This document shows positions 15,389 through 22,901 of a stretch of 35,504 bases of DNA, in pieces; position 1 is the first letter of the stretch, and the number at the start of each line of letters is the position of its first letter. The notes beneath the pieces were generated by a model. That model was not told the DNA's origin. It made no database searches and saw only the letters and a program-made list of their open reading frames with translations. Position numbers and translations under genes: made by a program. Source of the DNA: a virus; IMG/VR virus record IMGVR_UViG_3300027985_000565, positions 1-35,504 of that record; one strand, 5' to 3'.

Positions 15389-15945
15389 CACGCACCGCCT
15401 TTCCGGGCGGCCAGCATCGCGTCGGCGAAGACATAAGCCTGTCTGGCCATCAATGCCGCAGCGTGATCTATCTTCTGCTGCGGGGTCATTGACTGCATCT
15501 GTTCAGCACTGAGTAGGTACGGGACAGGCGGCTTCATGCAGGCTGTGGTGAGACGCACATATTCAAGGGCAAACTGGTCGCGGAGGGTAGGCTGTTCGGG
15601 CTGGTCAACCGTGCCACCGACCGGGATGCCGATCTCCGGCCAGCCTTCTGCGTTCGGGTTCTCGGGGCCGTCCTTTCCGCCAACCGCCGCAAACGGCCCG
15701 CCATTCGACGAGTGCTGCCAGCCGGGTGTGCCGGTACCTAACTGGTCTAGTTCGTCGCCGATGGGGTTAAAGGCAGACAGAACCCACTTCAAACCGGCTG
15801 GATTTGTCGTGCTATCCGCAAGACTGATAATCATCGCGCTACAGTGCGGGCATTTGGTGAAGGTCGTTGGCGGTATGCACATCACCTGCTCGCCACACTT
15901 CGGGCACGGCGCGCTGCGGACGTTGCTTTCAGGATTTGTCGCCAT
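15388..15945 (-). CDS. phage protein with N-terminal zinc ribbon (185 aa)
   Basis: Near the N-terminus two Cys pairs (CPKCGE at about 14-19 and CPHC at about 32-35) form a likely zinc ribbon. A Gly/Pro/Asn-rich linker follows. The C-terminus (LRDQFALEYVRL and AYVFADAMLAARKG) resembles the repeated C-terminal module of many small phage proteins. Function unknown. ATG 15945 is 5 nt past the Tad2-like gene's stop; the longer frame to 16083 is inside that gene. Confidence 0.72.
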   Translation of the reverse strand: MATNPESNVRSAPCPKCGEQVMCIPPTTFTKCPHCSAMIISLADSTTNPAGLKWVLSAFNPIGDELDQLGTGTPGWQHSSNGGPFAAVGGKDGPENPNAEGWPEIGIPVGGTVDQPEQPTLRDQFALEYVRLTTACMKPPVPYLLSAEQMQSMTPQQKIDHAAALMARQAYVFADAMLAARKGGA

Positions 15946-15950
15946 GCCCG

Positions 15951-16265
15951 TCACTCCACCGAATGCCAGTCGTTGGCGAGCACATCCGTCGTCGTCGGAT
16001 TCCAGCCGGTCAGGGTGGCCCCGTAGGTCGTCCGCATCGACATGTGCGGCATCCGGGTCACCGTGCCGGTGTCGCCGGTGCAAAACAGTTCGGTTGAAAC
16101 GCCGCCGATCCTCGAACGGAATGGATCACCGGAGGCGACGTTGCCGGGCTCCAGCCAGACGAACATGTCCTTGCCGTTCCACCCCAGGCGGGCAACCTTG
16201 CCCCCGGACTTCAGGTGATGCAGCGCGGTGCCGAAGTCGCCGTCTGAAAATTTGGTTGTCGTCAT
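15951..16265 (-). CDS. tad2: Tad2-like (DUF2829) Thoeris anti-defence protein
   Basis: The 104-aa sequence fits the DUF2829/Tad2 pattern closely: FGTALHHLKSGGKVARLGWNGKDMFVWLEPG at the N-terminus (residues about 11-41) and TGWNPTTTDVLANDWHSVE at the C-terminus (given here in its key part). Known Tad2 proteins bind the cyclic ADP-ribose-type signal made by the Thoeris ThsB sensor and stop it activating ThsA. ATG 16265 has GGGAGAG upstream. The protein is longer in its middle than the smallest Tad2 forms. Anti-defence function here is inferred from family. Confidence 0.8.
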   Translation of the reverse strand: MTTTKFSDGDFGTALHHLKSGGKVARLGWNGKDMFVWLEPGNVASGDPFRSRIGGVSTELFCTGDTGTVTRMPHMSMRTTYGATLTGWNPTTTDVLANDWHSVE

Positions 16266-16328
16266 TTTTCACTCTCCCATTTTCCCGCCCGGACCATCCG
16301 AAGCGGCAGTTCTGTTCAGGTTTGGCCT

Positions 16329-17279
16329 TTAGGCGGGGGCCTTCGTGTCGGTGCTGACGTAGCCGAACTCCCGCAGGATTCGCTCCGGCACATCGGTGAA
16401 TTCGTGGTCAGGTGGTTCGCTGCCGTTGATGCGCTGCCAAGGCTTGCCGGCGCGGTAGGCGGTGATTGCGTTCCGCCAACGGTCGTCCGGGTCATGGCTC
16501 AGCACTGGCGCCTTCGGCTCAGGCTCTCCGCCGACAGGGCACGGCTTGCCGCGGGGCGCTCCGCCGACCGGGCCTTGGTGAAACTTCTTGCGGTTCAGGT
16601 ACCAGGTGCGCCAGACGGCAGACCAGTCGAGCCAGAGTTCCCCCTTGGCGGCGTGGTGAGCCCTAAAGCGTTCAACCTCGTCTGGCAGGTTTGCTGGGAT
16701 GCTGTGCTTAGCCCAGTAGTCCAGCGCCTTGGTCTGGTCCTCGACAGTGGGGCAGTCGTCGGGCAGTCTGCTTTTCCGTTTGGGACGGTCTTCAGGGGCG
16801 GTTTCGTCCTCATTCGTCGAAACCACATCACTTTCTTTGGATACCGAAGGTATCTTTCTTTCTTCCTCTACCTTCCCTTCCCTTCCCTTCCGGGGGTGAT
16901 TGGTCGTCGATTGATCGTCGAACAATGTTGGTTGTGTCGTCGAAAGAGCGTCGTCAGGGGCGGGGAATACGGACCTGTTGGGCCGGTCGATCTTCTGGTG
17001 TCGCCAGCCACGAATGGACATATAGTCAACGTTTTCAACCGTGTAGATAATAACCAGCCGATGACGCGCCAATTCGTCGAGCATTCGCTGAATGTCCGTC
17101 GATGTAAAATCATCTCCGGGGAATACTTCCATCTTGATACGCTTCGGCGAGAGGACCATACGGCCTTCATCGTCGGCAAAGTTCCACAGCCCGATGAACA
17201 GCAGGCGCGCCTCAATCGAGCATTCGACGATCTTCTCATCTGTCCAGAAGGCAGGTTTTATCGTTCTAATTCTGGCCAT
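16329..17279 (-). CDS. phage replication initiator / helicase partner (316 aa)
   Basis: The N-terminal about 110 residues (ARIRTIKPAFWTDEKIVECS, then RLLFIGLWNFADDEGRM and SPKRIKMEVFPGDD) match the winged-helix domain of phage replication organisers found next to dnaB or dnaC genes. A Ser/Lys/Glu-rich linker follows, encoded in part by a tandem repeat. The C-terminal part (about 180-300) has aromatic positions typical of helicase-loader-like ends. It probably binds the origin and recruits the helicase encoded just upstream. ATG 17279 has GGGGGA eight bases upstream; the gene overlaps dnaB by 14 nt. Confidence 0.75.
   Translation of the reverse strand: MARIRTIKPAFWTDEKIVECSIEARLLFIGLWNFADDEGRMVLSPKRIKMEVFPGDDFTSTDIQRMLDELARHRLVIIYTVENVDYMSIRGWRHQKIDRPNRSVFPAPDDALSTTQPTLFDDQSTTNHPRKGREGKVEEERKIPSVSKESDVVSTNEDETAPEDRPKRKSRLPDDCPTVEDQTKALDYWAKHSIPANLPDEVERFRAHHAAKGELWLDWSAVWRTWYLNRKKFHQGPVGGAPRGKPCPVGGEPEPKAPVLSHDPDDRWRNAITAYRAGKPWQRINGSEPPDHEFTDVPERILREFGYVSTDTKAPA
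16871..16890. repeat. tandem 5-bp repeat inside the replication gene
   Basis: Four perfect copies of CCTTC (GAAGG on the coding strand), in the linker of the replication initiator. A change of one unit would shift the frame. Confidence 0.85.
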
Positions 17280-18756
17280 CGAGAATATCCCCCTGAGCAT
17301 AGGTGCTATCGTATTTGCGGCTGCGTATTGAGCCGGTCGCGAGGTCCACGTTGAGCAGAGCCGTGCCGGTCGGTCCCATCCGCTGGGCCGCTACAATGAT
17401 TTCGATCTTGCCTTCGAGGTCGGCCAGTTCGGCCTCGTCCACATCGGCGGTGCTGCTGTATTTGTTGCCTGCCGCCTTCTTGGCCTGTTCTAGGTAATAG
17501 GCCTCGCGGTAGCAGAACATGATGAGGTCGGCGTCCTGCTCAATGGCGCCGCTGTCCCGTAGGTCTGACATCACGGGTCGCTTGTCTTCACGGCTCTCCA
17601 CGCTGCGGTTAAGCTGTGCGAGGCAAAGTATGGGCAACTTGGCCTCCTTGGCGATCAGCTTCAGTTCACGGCTGATCTCTGCCACCTCGTTTACCTTGTT
17701 GCCCTGGTAACGATTGCCGGGCCGCAGCAGCGACAGATAGTCGATCATGACGGCACACAGCGGGGTGCCGGCGCGGGTCATCTTCCGTTGCTCCCGCCTG
17801 ATCCAGTAGCGCAGTTGTGAAACCGTCATGCCGGGCCGGTCGGTAATGGTGATCGGTAACTTTTTGAGGTGGCTGGTAGCGAGCTCCAGCGTTTGCATCT
17901 CGGTTGCGCTGACATGGCCACGTGTCGCCCGGCTATATGGGATGGAGCGGTGTACCTGCAGCGCCGCCATGTCGGTCATCATCCGGGCTGTGAACTGCTC
18001 GGCGCTCATCTCAAGGCTCACCACGCCAACGGTGTGACCCCGCTCGGCGGCACCGCGGACAATATTTGCGGCCACCATCGTCTTGCCCATCTTGGGCCTG
18101 CCACCGAGCACGATGAACTGCCCGGCCTGCATGCTGCCGATCAGGTTGTCCAGTTCCTCGATTCCTGTCGGAACGCCTTTAATCTCGCCCGCCTGCGCGG
18201 CCTTCATGTAGGCCAGCGTGTCGTCACATATCTGGGCGAAGTCGCGTTCGTCGTCGTCGCGCACCGTCTTGGTGCGAATATCGGCCACGATCTGCTCCAC
18301 CTCATCGAGGATCAGGTCAGCGGTGGCGTCCGGGTTGACCCGGGCACCGGCTAGAAGGGCCAGAATGGATGAACTGGCAGCATGGATCTGGCGTCGGGTC
18401 GCAAGGTCGCGCAGCGTCACCGCATAGCCCTTGAGCGAGATAGTAAGGGCTGCACCACCCATCAGGCTCACCAGATAGCTGGGGCCACCTACTTCCGCGA
18501 GGGCTGGATGATCTTTGAAGAAGGCCTGCAGGGTGACGGCGTTCGCCGTCTCACCCTTGTCAACCTTCGTACAGATGATCTCGTAGATTTCGGCATGGAC
18601 CGGTTCCGCAAAGCTATCCGTGCTCAAGATGTCGCGCACCACCAGCATGGCATCGTTGTTGACCAGCAACGCGCCAAGCACCATCTGCTCAAGCTCGATG
18701 TTGATGTCTTCGATCGGTGCGGGGCCTCGCCCCTCCATATGTGCGCTGCCGTCCAT
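17266..18756 (-). CDS. dnaB: replicative DNA helicase, DnaB family
   Basis: Hexameric 5'-3' helicase that unwinds phage DNA at the fork. The 496 residues are a normal DnaB length. The N-terminal helical domain (about 15-115, IELEQMVLGALLVNNDAM) is followed by the RecA-like motor with Walker A GRPKMGKT (219-226), the SLEMS motif (247-251), Walker B-like CAVMIDYLSLL (334-344) and the C-terminal motifs DLRDSGAIEQDADLIMF and AAQRMGPTG. The ATG at 18756 has AGGAG six bases upstream and overlaps the preceding stop as TGATG. Confidence 0.95.
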   Translation of the reverse strand: MDGSAHMEGRGPAPIEDINIELEQMVLGALLVNNDAMLVVRDILSTDSFAEPVHAEIYEIICTKVDKGETANAVTLQAFFKDHPALAEVGGPSYLVSLMGGAALTISLKGYAVTLRDLATRRQIHAASSSILALLAGARVNPDATADLILDEVEQIVADIRTKTVRDDDERDFAQICDDTLAYMKAAQAGEIKGVPTGIEELDNLIGSMQAGQFIVLGGRPKMGKTMVAANIVRGAAERGHTVGVVSLEMSAEQFTARMMTDMAALQVHRSIPYSRATRGHVSATEMQTLELATSHLKKLPITITDRPGMTVSQLRYWIRREQRKMTRAGTPLCAVMIDYLSLLRPGNRYQGNKVNEVAEISRELKLIAKEAKLPILCLAQLNRSVESREDKRPVMSDLRDSGAIEQDADLIMFCYREAYYLEQAKKAAGNKYSSTADVDEAELADLEGKIEIIVAAQRMGPTGTALLNVDLATGSIRSRKYDSTYAQGDILDGQN

Positions 18757-18968
18757 CACACACTCCTGAGCTTCACAGCGGCAAGGGGAATTCCCCGCTG
18801 CTCTGCCGGCGTCGAGGCGCGTTCAATGGCTTCCATCAGCCGGACGCCCATCTGGGGCATGCTGGGCACCGTTACCCCGGCGTTGAACGCTGCCACGTAG
18901 GCGGCCGCCAGCTGGTCGGTCAGGGCCTGCAGTTCGGTCAGGCGTACCTCTTGCTCGAGCGGGGTCAT
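18756..18968 (-). CDS. small helical protein between methylase and dnaB (70 aa)
   Basis: Unrecognised, largely helical (EQEVRLTELQALTDQLAAAYVAAF and MGVRLMEAIERASTPAEQ). ATG 18968 overlaps the methylase stop as ATGA. It may be a DnaB partner, but that is only a guess from position. Confidence 0.65.
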   Translation of the reverse strand: MTPLEQEVRLTELQALTDQLAAAYVAAFNAGVTVPSMPQMGVRLMEAIERASTPAEQRGIPLAAVKLRSV

Positions 18969-20266
18969 GCTGCCACCCCGCTGAGTTCGGCCTTGGCCTC
19001 GTAAAATGTCCTTATGAACTCCGCCGCGACGACTGGGTCGATGGCATTGCCGTAACCGCGCAGTCGTCCCACACGGGCGGGAGCCTCATGAGCGAGCGGG
19101 AATGAGCCGGGTTCAACTGGCCGGAAGTTTCCATCCCGGCAGAAGAGCCAGTCAGCAGCACCCCTTCCGAGGTCAGGCGCATGGGTCCGTGGGGCGGCAG
19201 GTGATCCCGTTCCCCCATCCCATTCACCACTTGTGTGGTCAAGCTTTCCTGAGTGCCCTTCTTGCCGTTGCTGCGGTTCTGGTAGCCCAGCCGCGCTTCG
19301 TGCGCCAAGGTCGTGGTCCAACCCGCCAACGCTGCCGCCGTCGCTATACTCATCGCACCGCTGCCCTTCCGGTCCGCAATCGCGAAGTCCGGTCCCGCTG
19401 GTGACGCTTTGGTCGTCGGCCAGCCCGCCAGTTGAGCTGCCGATCCTATCGTCAAGCCTGCACCGTTCCCGTTCTTGTGCTTCTGCTTCAGAGCGTTGAG
19501 CCTCACTTGAGTTGTCTCCACGCTGCTGCCAATGTTGAACATCTGCGCATCCGGCGTCGGCCACCCAGAACAGGCGCTGCCTGATGTGCCATCCGCCATC
19601 GATAAGGTCTTCATCAGCCCAGCTGGCAAAATCAGACAGTGCCCGGGCAACCAAGGGATCAGGGCAACACTGAATGGCCCTTCGTAGCCATTCCCCGGCT
19701 TGGCTTTTCCCCCACGCCACGCCGACGCCCGCAGAGCAAAGATCGGCTCCTGCAAAGCCATAGGATGCGTTTTGGAGGTCAGCCGATACAACGTCGAGCC
19801 AGCGGCGCCCATCTTCGCTTGCAACCTGTTCCCCAAACACTTCTGCAGGGCGGCACTCCTGGATGAGCCTTGAAAACTCAGGCCACAGGTGTCGATCGTC
19901 GGCAGGGCGAGAGCACCCGCAATCGAGGCAGATGAAATATCCGGTCTTGAGAGGGTGGCACAGATTACGTTTGCCACCGCACGAAGGGCAGGCCTGCTTT
20001 TTGCCGGCAGCCGAGAATGGAGGACATGGACAAGATCCGGTCCAGACGGGGCGGTCGTCGGGCACCCCGGCAAGCCGGAGGGCATAGCTCCACACGCCGA
20101 TTCCGGCAAAGAAGTGGCATTGAGTAAATCCAGCAAGCTCATCTGCTTGGACATCGGCAATACTCCGTGTGTCAACGACGCCATCAGCGATCACGCCGCG
20201 CCGGATCAGTTCGCGCAGCCAGGCGGCGGCCTTGTCATCGATTTCGTTGTAATAGGCGCCACGCAT
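18965..20266 (-). CDS. DNA (cytosine-5) methyltransferase
   Basis: Transfers a methyl group from SAM to C5 of cytosine. Visible motifs: I (HFFAGIGVWS, 51-60), IV with the catalytic Cys in GSCPCPPFS (77-85), VI (EVFGEQV, 142-148), VIII (HIRQRLFWV, 227-235) and X (RLRGYGNAIDPVVAAEF near the C-terminus). An insertion after motif IV carries six cysteines (C93, C96, C103, C113, C116, C118) that probably bind zinc. The stretch at about 240-385 is Gly/Asp/Ser/Gln-rich and repeat-like, where another protein is encoded in a second frame. ATG 20266 overlaps the upstream stop as TGATG. It is likely used to protect phage DNA from restriction. Confidence 0.93.
   Translation of the reverse strand: MRGAYYNEIDDKAAAWLRELIRRGVIADGVVDTRSIADVQADELAGFTQCHFFAGIGVWSYALRLAGVPDDRPVWTGSCPCPPFSAAGKKQACPSCGGKRNLCHPLKTGYFICLDCGCSRPADDRHLWPEFSRLIQECRPAEVFGEQVASEDGRRWLDVVSADLQNASYGFAGADLCSAGVGVAWGKSQAGEWLRRAIQCCPDPLVARALSDFASWADEDLIDGGWHIRQRLFWVADAGCADVQHWQQRGDNSSEAQRSEAEAQERERCRLDDRIGSSTGGLADDQSVTSGTGLRDCGPEGQRCDEYSDGGSVGGLDHDLGARSAAGLPEPQQRQEGHSGKLDHTSGEWDGGTGSPAAPRTHAPDLGRGAADWLFCRDGNFRPVEPGSFPLAHEAPARVGRLRGYGNAIDPVVAAEFIRTFYEAKAELSGVAA
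19012..20154 (-). CDS. 380-aa protein in a second frame inside the cytosine methylase gene
   Basis: This frame is open for the whole span and has its own start, ATG 20154, with GGAG eight bases upstream. The protein has recognisable features of a widespread but uncharacterised phage family: SLLDLLNATSLPESA near the start, LGNRLQAKMGAAGSTLYRLT, then EPIFALRASAWRG. It has repeated Trp-Pro-Thr motifs (SGWPTPDA, AGWPTTKA, AGWTTTLA). It ends with LNPAHSRSLMRLPPVWDD and a Ser/Arg-rich tail. The Trp-Pro-Thr repeats coincide with Ala-Asp repeats of the methylase frame. Function unknown. An ATG at 20184 extends the frame but lacks a ribosome site. Confidence 0.65.
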   Translation of the reverse strand: MSKQMSLLDLLNATSLPESACGAMPSGLPGCPTTAPSGPDLVHVLHSRLPAKSRPALRAVANVICATLSRPDISSASIAGALALPTIDTCGLSFQGSSRSAALQKCLGNRLQAKMGAAGSTLYRLTSKTHPMALQEPIFALRASAWRGGKAKPGNGYEGPFSVALIPWLPGHCLILPAGLMKTLSMADGTSGSACSGWPTPDAQMFNIGSSVETTQVRLNALKQKHKNGNGAGLTIGSAAQLAGWPTTKASPAGPDFAIADRKGSGAMSIATAAALAGWTTTLAHEARLGYQNRSNGKKGTQESLTTQVVNGMGERDHLPPHGPMRLTSEGVLLTGSSAGMETSGQLNPAHSRSLMRLPPVWDDCAVTAMPSTQSSRRSS

Positions 20267-20853
20267 CACGCCACCCCCTCGCACGCGAACTTGTCGGTTT
20301 CGTTACCCCATACCGCCCATCCGGGAGCGCGGGTTCTTGTGAAAAGTTCGATGCGACGGCGGCGCGGATACATGCGCACGATGTCGCGGCGGAACTCGTC
20401 AGGCTTGCGGCTGTGTTCCCGCACCGGATGGTGCTGCCACTGGCGCACGTCATGCACGGCGGGGCTCAGGTCAGCGCCGCGGGTGCCCAGCAGGCAAAGC
20501 TCCGGGTTTGCTCTGGTGTATTTGCCAAGGCCCATGTGCTCGGCACCTGATGGCTTCTCCTTGGTCCACACGAAGGCGATGGTCTTGTAATCGAAGCCCC
20601 AGCCCTCCATGGCCTCCATGGCGTGTTTGAGCATGGAATCGGTGGTCCACAGGAACAGGATGCAGTTGCGACCCGCGATGGCACCAACAGGCAGCGCCTT
20701 GATATCTTCAGGCGGCATGCACTGGTAGTGCTGGTTGGCGTTCCGGTCTTCGCCCTTCTCCGACCAGTTGGCATAGAGCCACGCCGGATCGGCATAGATC
20801 AGTTGAAAGCCTCCAACGGGCCGGGTCGCAAGCATGCTGTCCCTGTCATTCAC
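20266..20853 (-). CDS. MT-A70 family DNA adenine N6-methyltransferase
   Basis: Likely methylates adenine in phage DNA. The 195-aa protein has the catalytic motif DPAW in FQLIYADPAWLYANW (DPPW-like variant), a SAM-site-like region AVHDVRQWQHHPVREHSRKP, and the C-terminal IELFTRTRAPGWAVWGNE typical of phage MT-A70 proteins. The chosen start is GTG 20853, which overlaps the upstream stop as GTGA and has GGAGG eight bases upstream. It lies next to a cytosine methylase, so the phage may carry two kinds of methylation. Confidence 0.88.
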   Translation of the reverse strand: MNDRDSMLATRPVGGFQLIYADPAWLYANWSEKGEDRNANQHYQCMPPEDIKALPVGAIAGRNCILFLWTTDSMLKHAMEAMEGWGFDYKTIAFVWTKEKPSGAEHMGLGKYTRANPELCLLGTRGADLSPAVHDVRQWQHHPVREHSRKPDEFRRDIVRMYPRRRRIELFTRTRAPGWAVWGNETDKFACEGVA

Positions 20854-21041
20854 GACGCGGCCCTCCACGACTTGATTTCGTTGGCGCGGGCGATGACCTG
20901 CTCTGCGGTGAGGTTGATTGCCCTTTCCACCTTGAACAGGTGTTCTGGGCCGCCTTCATCGGTGAAGGCCATGGAGACAACTGGCTTGATGTTTTTGGAG
21001 CGCAGAAATTGAATTGCGTCTTTCAGGGCGCCGCCGTGCAC
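20850..21041 (-). CDS. small hypothetical protein (63 aa)
   Basis: Unrecognised. It starts with a GTG directly after the TAA of the upstream gene (TAAGTG), with no clear ribosome site, so coupling or a later start is possible. It contains ALKDAIQFLRSKNIKPVV and a helical C-terminus (LTAEQVIARANEIKSW). Confidence 0.55.
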   Translation of the reverse strand: MHGGALKDAIQFLRSKNIKPVVSMAFTDEGGPEHLFKVERAINLTAEQVIARANEIKSWRAAS

Positions 21042-21329
21042 TTATGGCGTTGGGGCCGGAGGCGTGCATCCCCAGATCGACTTCGATTTTTGGGGGCGGG
21101 TTGAGATGCCCAGTTCGGTGATGACAATTTTCCGCACCGATCCAACCCCCATGGAGCCACTGGTGATGGATTCGATATGGCGCAGTTTGATCAACTGCTG
21201 AATACGGGAGCGCAGTGCTCCTTCCTCGATACCAGCCATCTTCGCGAGTTGGGCGTTCGTGGGGGATGGCCTACCTGCGCGTGCGGCAGCCACCAAGATG
21301 TCATATATGACCTTCAGGTGAGGCTTCAT
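21042..21329 (-). CDS. winged-helix DNA-binding protein (95 aa)
   Basis: A helix-turn-helix is visible at about residues 22-50 (SPTNAQLAKMAGIEEGALRSRIQQLIKL), followed by a wing-like segment (HIESITSGSMGVGSVRKIVIT). This is typical of small winged-helix regulators. The tail is Pro-rich. It is probably a phage transcriptional regulator. ATG 21329 overlaps the preceding stop as TGATG. Confidence 0.72.
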   Translation of the reverse strand: MKPHLKVIYDILVAAARAGRPSPTNAQLAKMAGIEEGALRSRIQQLIKLRHIESITSGSMGVGSVRKIVITELGISTRPQKSKSIWGCTPPAPTP

Positions 21330-21670
21330 CAGATAAGGCTCCCCTCAATGTGATCGGCATAGACCTCGCGGCCCATGTTGAAGATGATTGCTAAGATCTG
21401 ATACGGCGTCTGTCCGGTGCGCTCGGCCTCACGCATTACATGCTGCCTATCGTTCTCAGCAATCTGGTCAAAGGCTTCTGTGAATGCGCGGCGACGTTTC
21501 GTTTCTGCGGTGTCGCCCCGTCCATGGAAAGTGATATTTTTACGCTTTCCGAGCCCGAGAATGGCGTTGCGTGTGACGCCGAAATGTCGAGCGATGTCTG
21601 TGCCCGTAATTCCGTCATTAGCCATGCGGCGGATCAAATCGACCTGTTCAGGTGTCCATGCCTGTTTCAT
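21329..21670 (-). CDS. GcrA-like regulator (N-terminal domain)
   Basis: The N-terminal 45 residues (WTPEQVDLIRRMANDGITG, then DIARHFGVTRNAILGLGKRKNI) match the GcrA-type helix-turn-helix of alphaproteobacteria. There GcrA binds GANTC-containing promoters and the sigma70 factor to control the cell cycle. The remaining 70 residues, however, lack the sigma-binding domain pattern and are helical. The protein may mimic or interfere with host GcrA. ATG 21670 overlaps the upstream stop. Confidence 0.7.
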   Translation of the reverse strand: MKQAWTPEQVDLIRRMANDGITGTDIARHFGVTRNAILGLGKRKNITFHGRGDTAETKRRRAFTEAFDQIAENDRQHVMREAERTGQTPYQILAIIFNMGREVYADHIEGSLI

Positions 21671-21834
21671 TGCTCACACCCCAGCGCCAAGCGGATATCG
21701 GCGGCGTCCTTTACGGAGCAGCCGTAGGTCATCCAGCCTTTGATGATGCCTTTGCCGATGCCGGTTTTATTGGCGAGTGCTGCGGCATCCAGATTGAATT
21801 TGGACATCAGGGAGCAAAGTTCATTGGGTTTCAT
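21667..21834 (-). CDS. small helix-turn-helix protein (55 aa)
   Basis: Short gene with ATGA overlaps at both ends. It has an HTH-like segment (LDAAALANKTGIGKGIIKGWMT, about 15-36) like those of Cro-type or YdaS-like proteins. Probably a DNA-binding regulator; its target is unknown. Confidence 0.72.
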   Translation of the reverse strand: MKPNELCSLMSKFNLDAAALANKTGIGKGIIKGWMTYGCSVKDAADIRLALGCEQ

Positions 21835-22019
21835 GCCGCTACCTTTCCGGCGCGGATCGCCTCCAAATCAGCGTGCAGGCAGGCGTTTGTTTCGGCCTTC
21901 ATCTCCGCATAGGCCACGGTCGCTGCTGACGAGCGCACACCGTGCTGGTCACGGGCGGCCTGCCATGCGTGATAAAGCTGCTCGTGGCGTTCGCTGAAAA
22001 AACGGATCGGCTTGGACAT
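21831..22019 (-). CDS. small hypothetical protein (62 aa)
   Basis: Unrecognised helical protein (ERHEQLYHAWQAARDQHG and ATVAYAEMKAETNACL). ATG 22019 has a clear AGGAGG six bases upstream. Confidence 0.72.
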   Translation of the reverse strand: MSKPIRFFSERHEQLYHAWQAARDQHGVRSSAATVAYAEMKAETNACLHADLEAIRAGKVAA

Positions 22020-22029
22020 AGGTATCCTC

Positions 22030-22557
22030 CTAGATCATGGTATGTGGCGGGTGTTCGAACCCCGGCACTTTCAGACAGTGAGCGAAGTAGTAGAGGCCCG
22101 CGATGGCGTCGGCGGCGTTGTCGTCGGCGGGGCGAAAGCCCATCTCGATGGCCTGCTTGTAGGTGGGTTTGACCTTGTCTTTCGGTGACCGGCCAATGCC
22201 GCAGAAGTGCTTGCTGCAGGTCTGGTTGTTCAGCTTCATCACCTTGCGGACCGACAGGTCTTCGCAGACCAGTTCGCAGATGCTGGCGAGGCCGAACAGG
22301 CGAAGGGTGGTCTGCGGGTTCGATCCGCCCCCGGCGCCGTACTGCAGCGGTGCCTCGTACCCGACCGCGACAGGGTTCATCACGCCGATGAACTCGGTCA
22401 TCCAATTGCGGGCCTTCTGGAAGAAAGCCCCGTCCGAGTTCATGGGAGGCCGGAAGGAAACCGTGCCATGCTGGATGGGCTCACCGGGCCGGGACAGGAA
22501 CGCCCACCCCGATTGGGTCGCAAGGTCCAGTGTCAGGATTCCCTTCGGCTCAGCCAT
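22030..22557 (-). CDS. RuvC-like Holliday junction resolvase
   Basis: An RNase H-fold nuclease that cuts four-way or branched DNA before packaging or during recombination. The acidic residues are in place: Asp11 in ILTLDLATQSGWA, Glu68 in VGYEAPL, and Asp145, Asp146 and Asp150 in ADDNAADAIAGLYY. At 175 aa it is of normal RuvC length. It resembles the phage RuvC-like group more than host RuvC. The start is ATG 22557. Confidence 0.85.
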   Translation of the reverse strand: MAEPKGILTLDLATQSGWAFLSRPGEPIQHGTVSFRPPMNSDGAFFQKARNWMTEFIGVMNPVAVGYEAPLQYGAGGGSNPQTTLRLFGLASICELVCEDLSVRKVMKLNNQTCSKHFCGIGRSPKDKVKPTYKQAIEMGFRPADDNAADAIAGLYYFAHCLKVPGFEHPPHTMI

Positions 22558-22562
22558 GCGCC

Positions 22563-22889
22563 TTACTCCGCCGCGATGGGATGAACGTTGTCGCCGTCCT
22601 CACCGAAGAGGTCCAACTGGTCATCTAGGTTAAGGGTTGTGCGGTATTCATCGAAGCCACGCAGAAAGTCTGCGCGCTTGTTCGGGTCCATGTTGCGCAG
22701 CTTGCGGATCAGTTTGGCCGCCTCGATGTTCAGGCCATAAGCTTGACCGAACTCCTTGTAGAGCCGCGCGATTGATGCGCTCACATCGCCTTGCTGCTCG
22801 GCGCGGGTGTCCACATCGGTAAAGAAGGTTTCGAGCACATGCTTTTCAATGGGCTTGAATTCCTTCTTGGGCTTGGCCTCTTTCGCCAT
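22563..22889 (-). CDS. helical DNA-binding-like protein, possibly GapR-like (108 aa)
   Basis: Unrecognised for certain. It is fully helical, with a pattern LYKEFGQAYGLNIEAAKLIR followed by KLRNMDPNKRADFLRGFDEY. The spacing of charged and hydrophobic residues resembles the GapR/DUF2312 fold (an alphaproteobacterial nucleoid protein) without a clear match. Basic N-terminus, acidic C-terminus. ATG 22889. Confidence 0.68.
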   Translation of the reverse strand: MAKEAKPKKEFKPIEKHVLETFFTDVDTRAEQQGDVSASIARLYKEFGQAYGLNIEAAKLIRKLRNMDPNKRADFLRGFDEYRTTLNLDDQLDLFGEDGDNVHPIAAE

Positions 22890-22901
22890 GTCGGGTTCCT
22901 T

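Noticed and set aside
16404-17354. Plus-strand frame of 316 codons opposite the replication initiator
   Set aside because: No ribosome site or family pattern; it is a shadow of the minus-strand gene.
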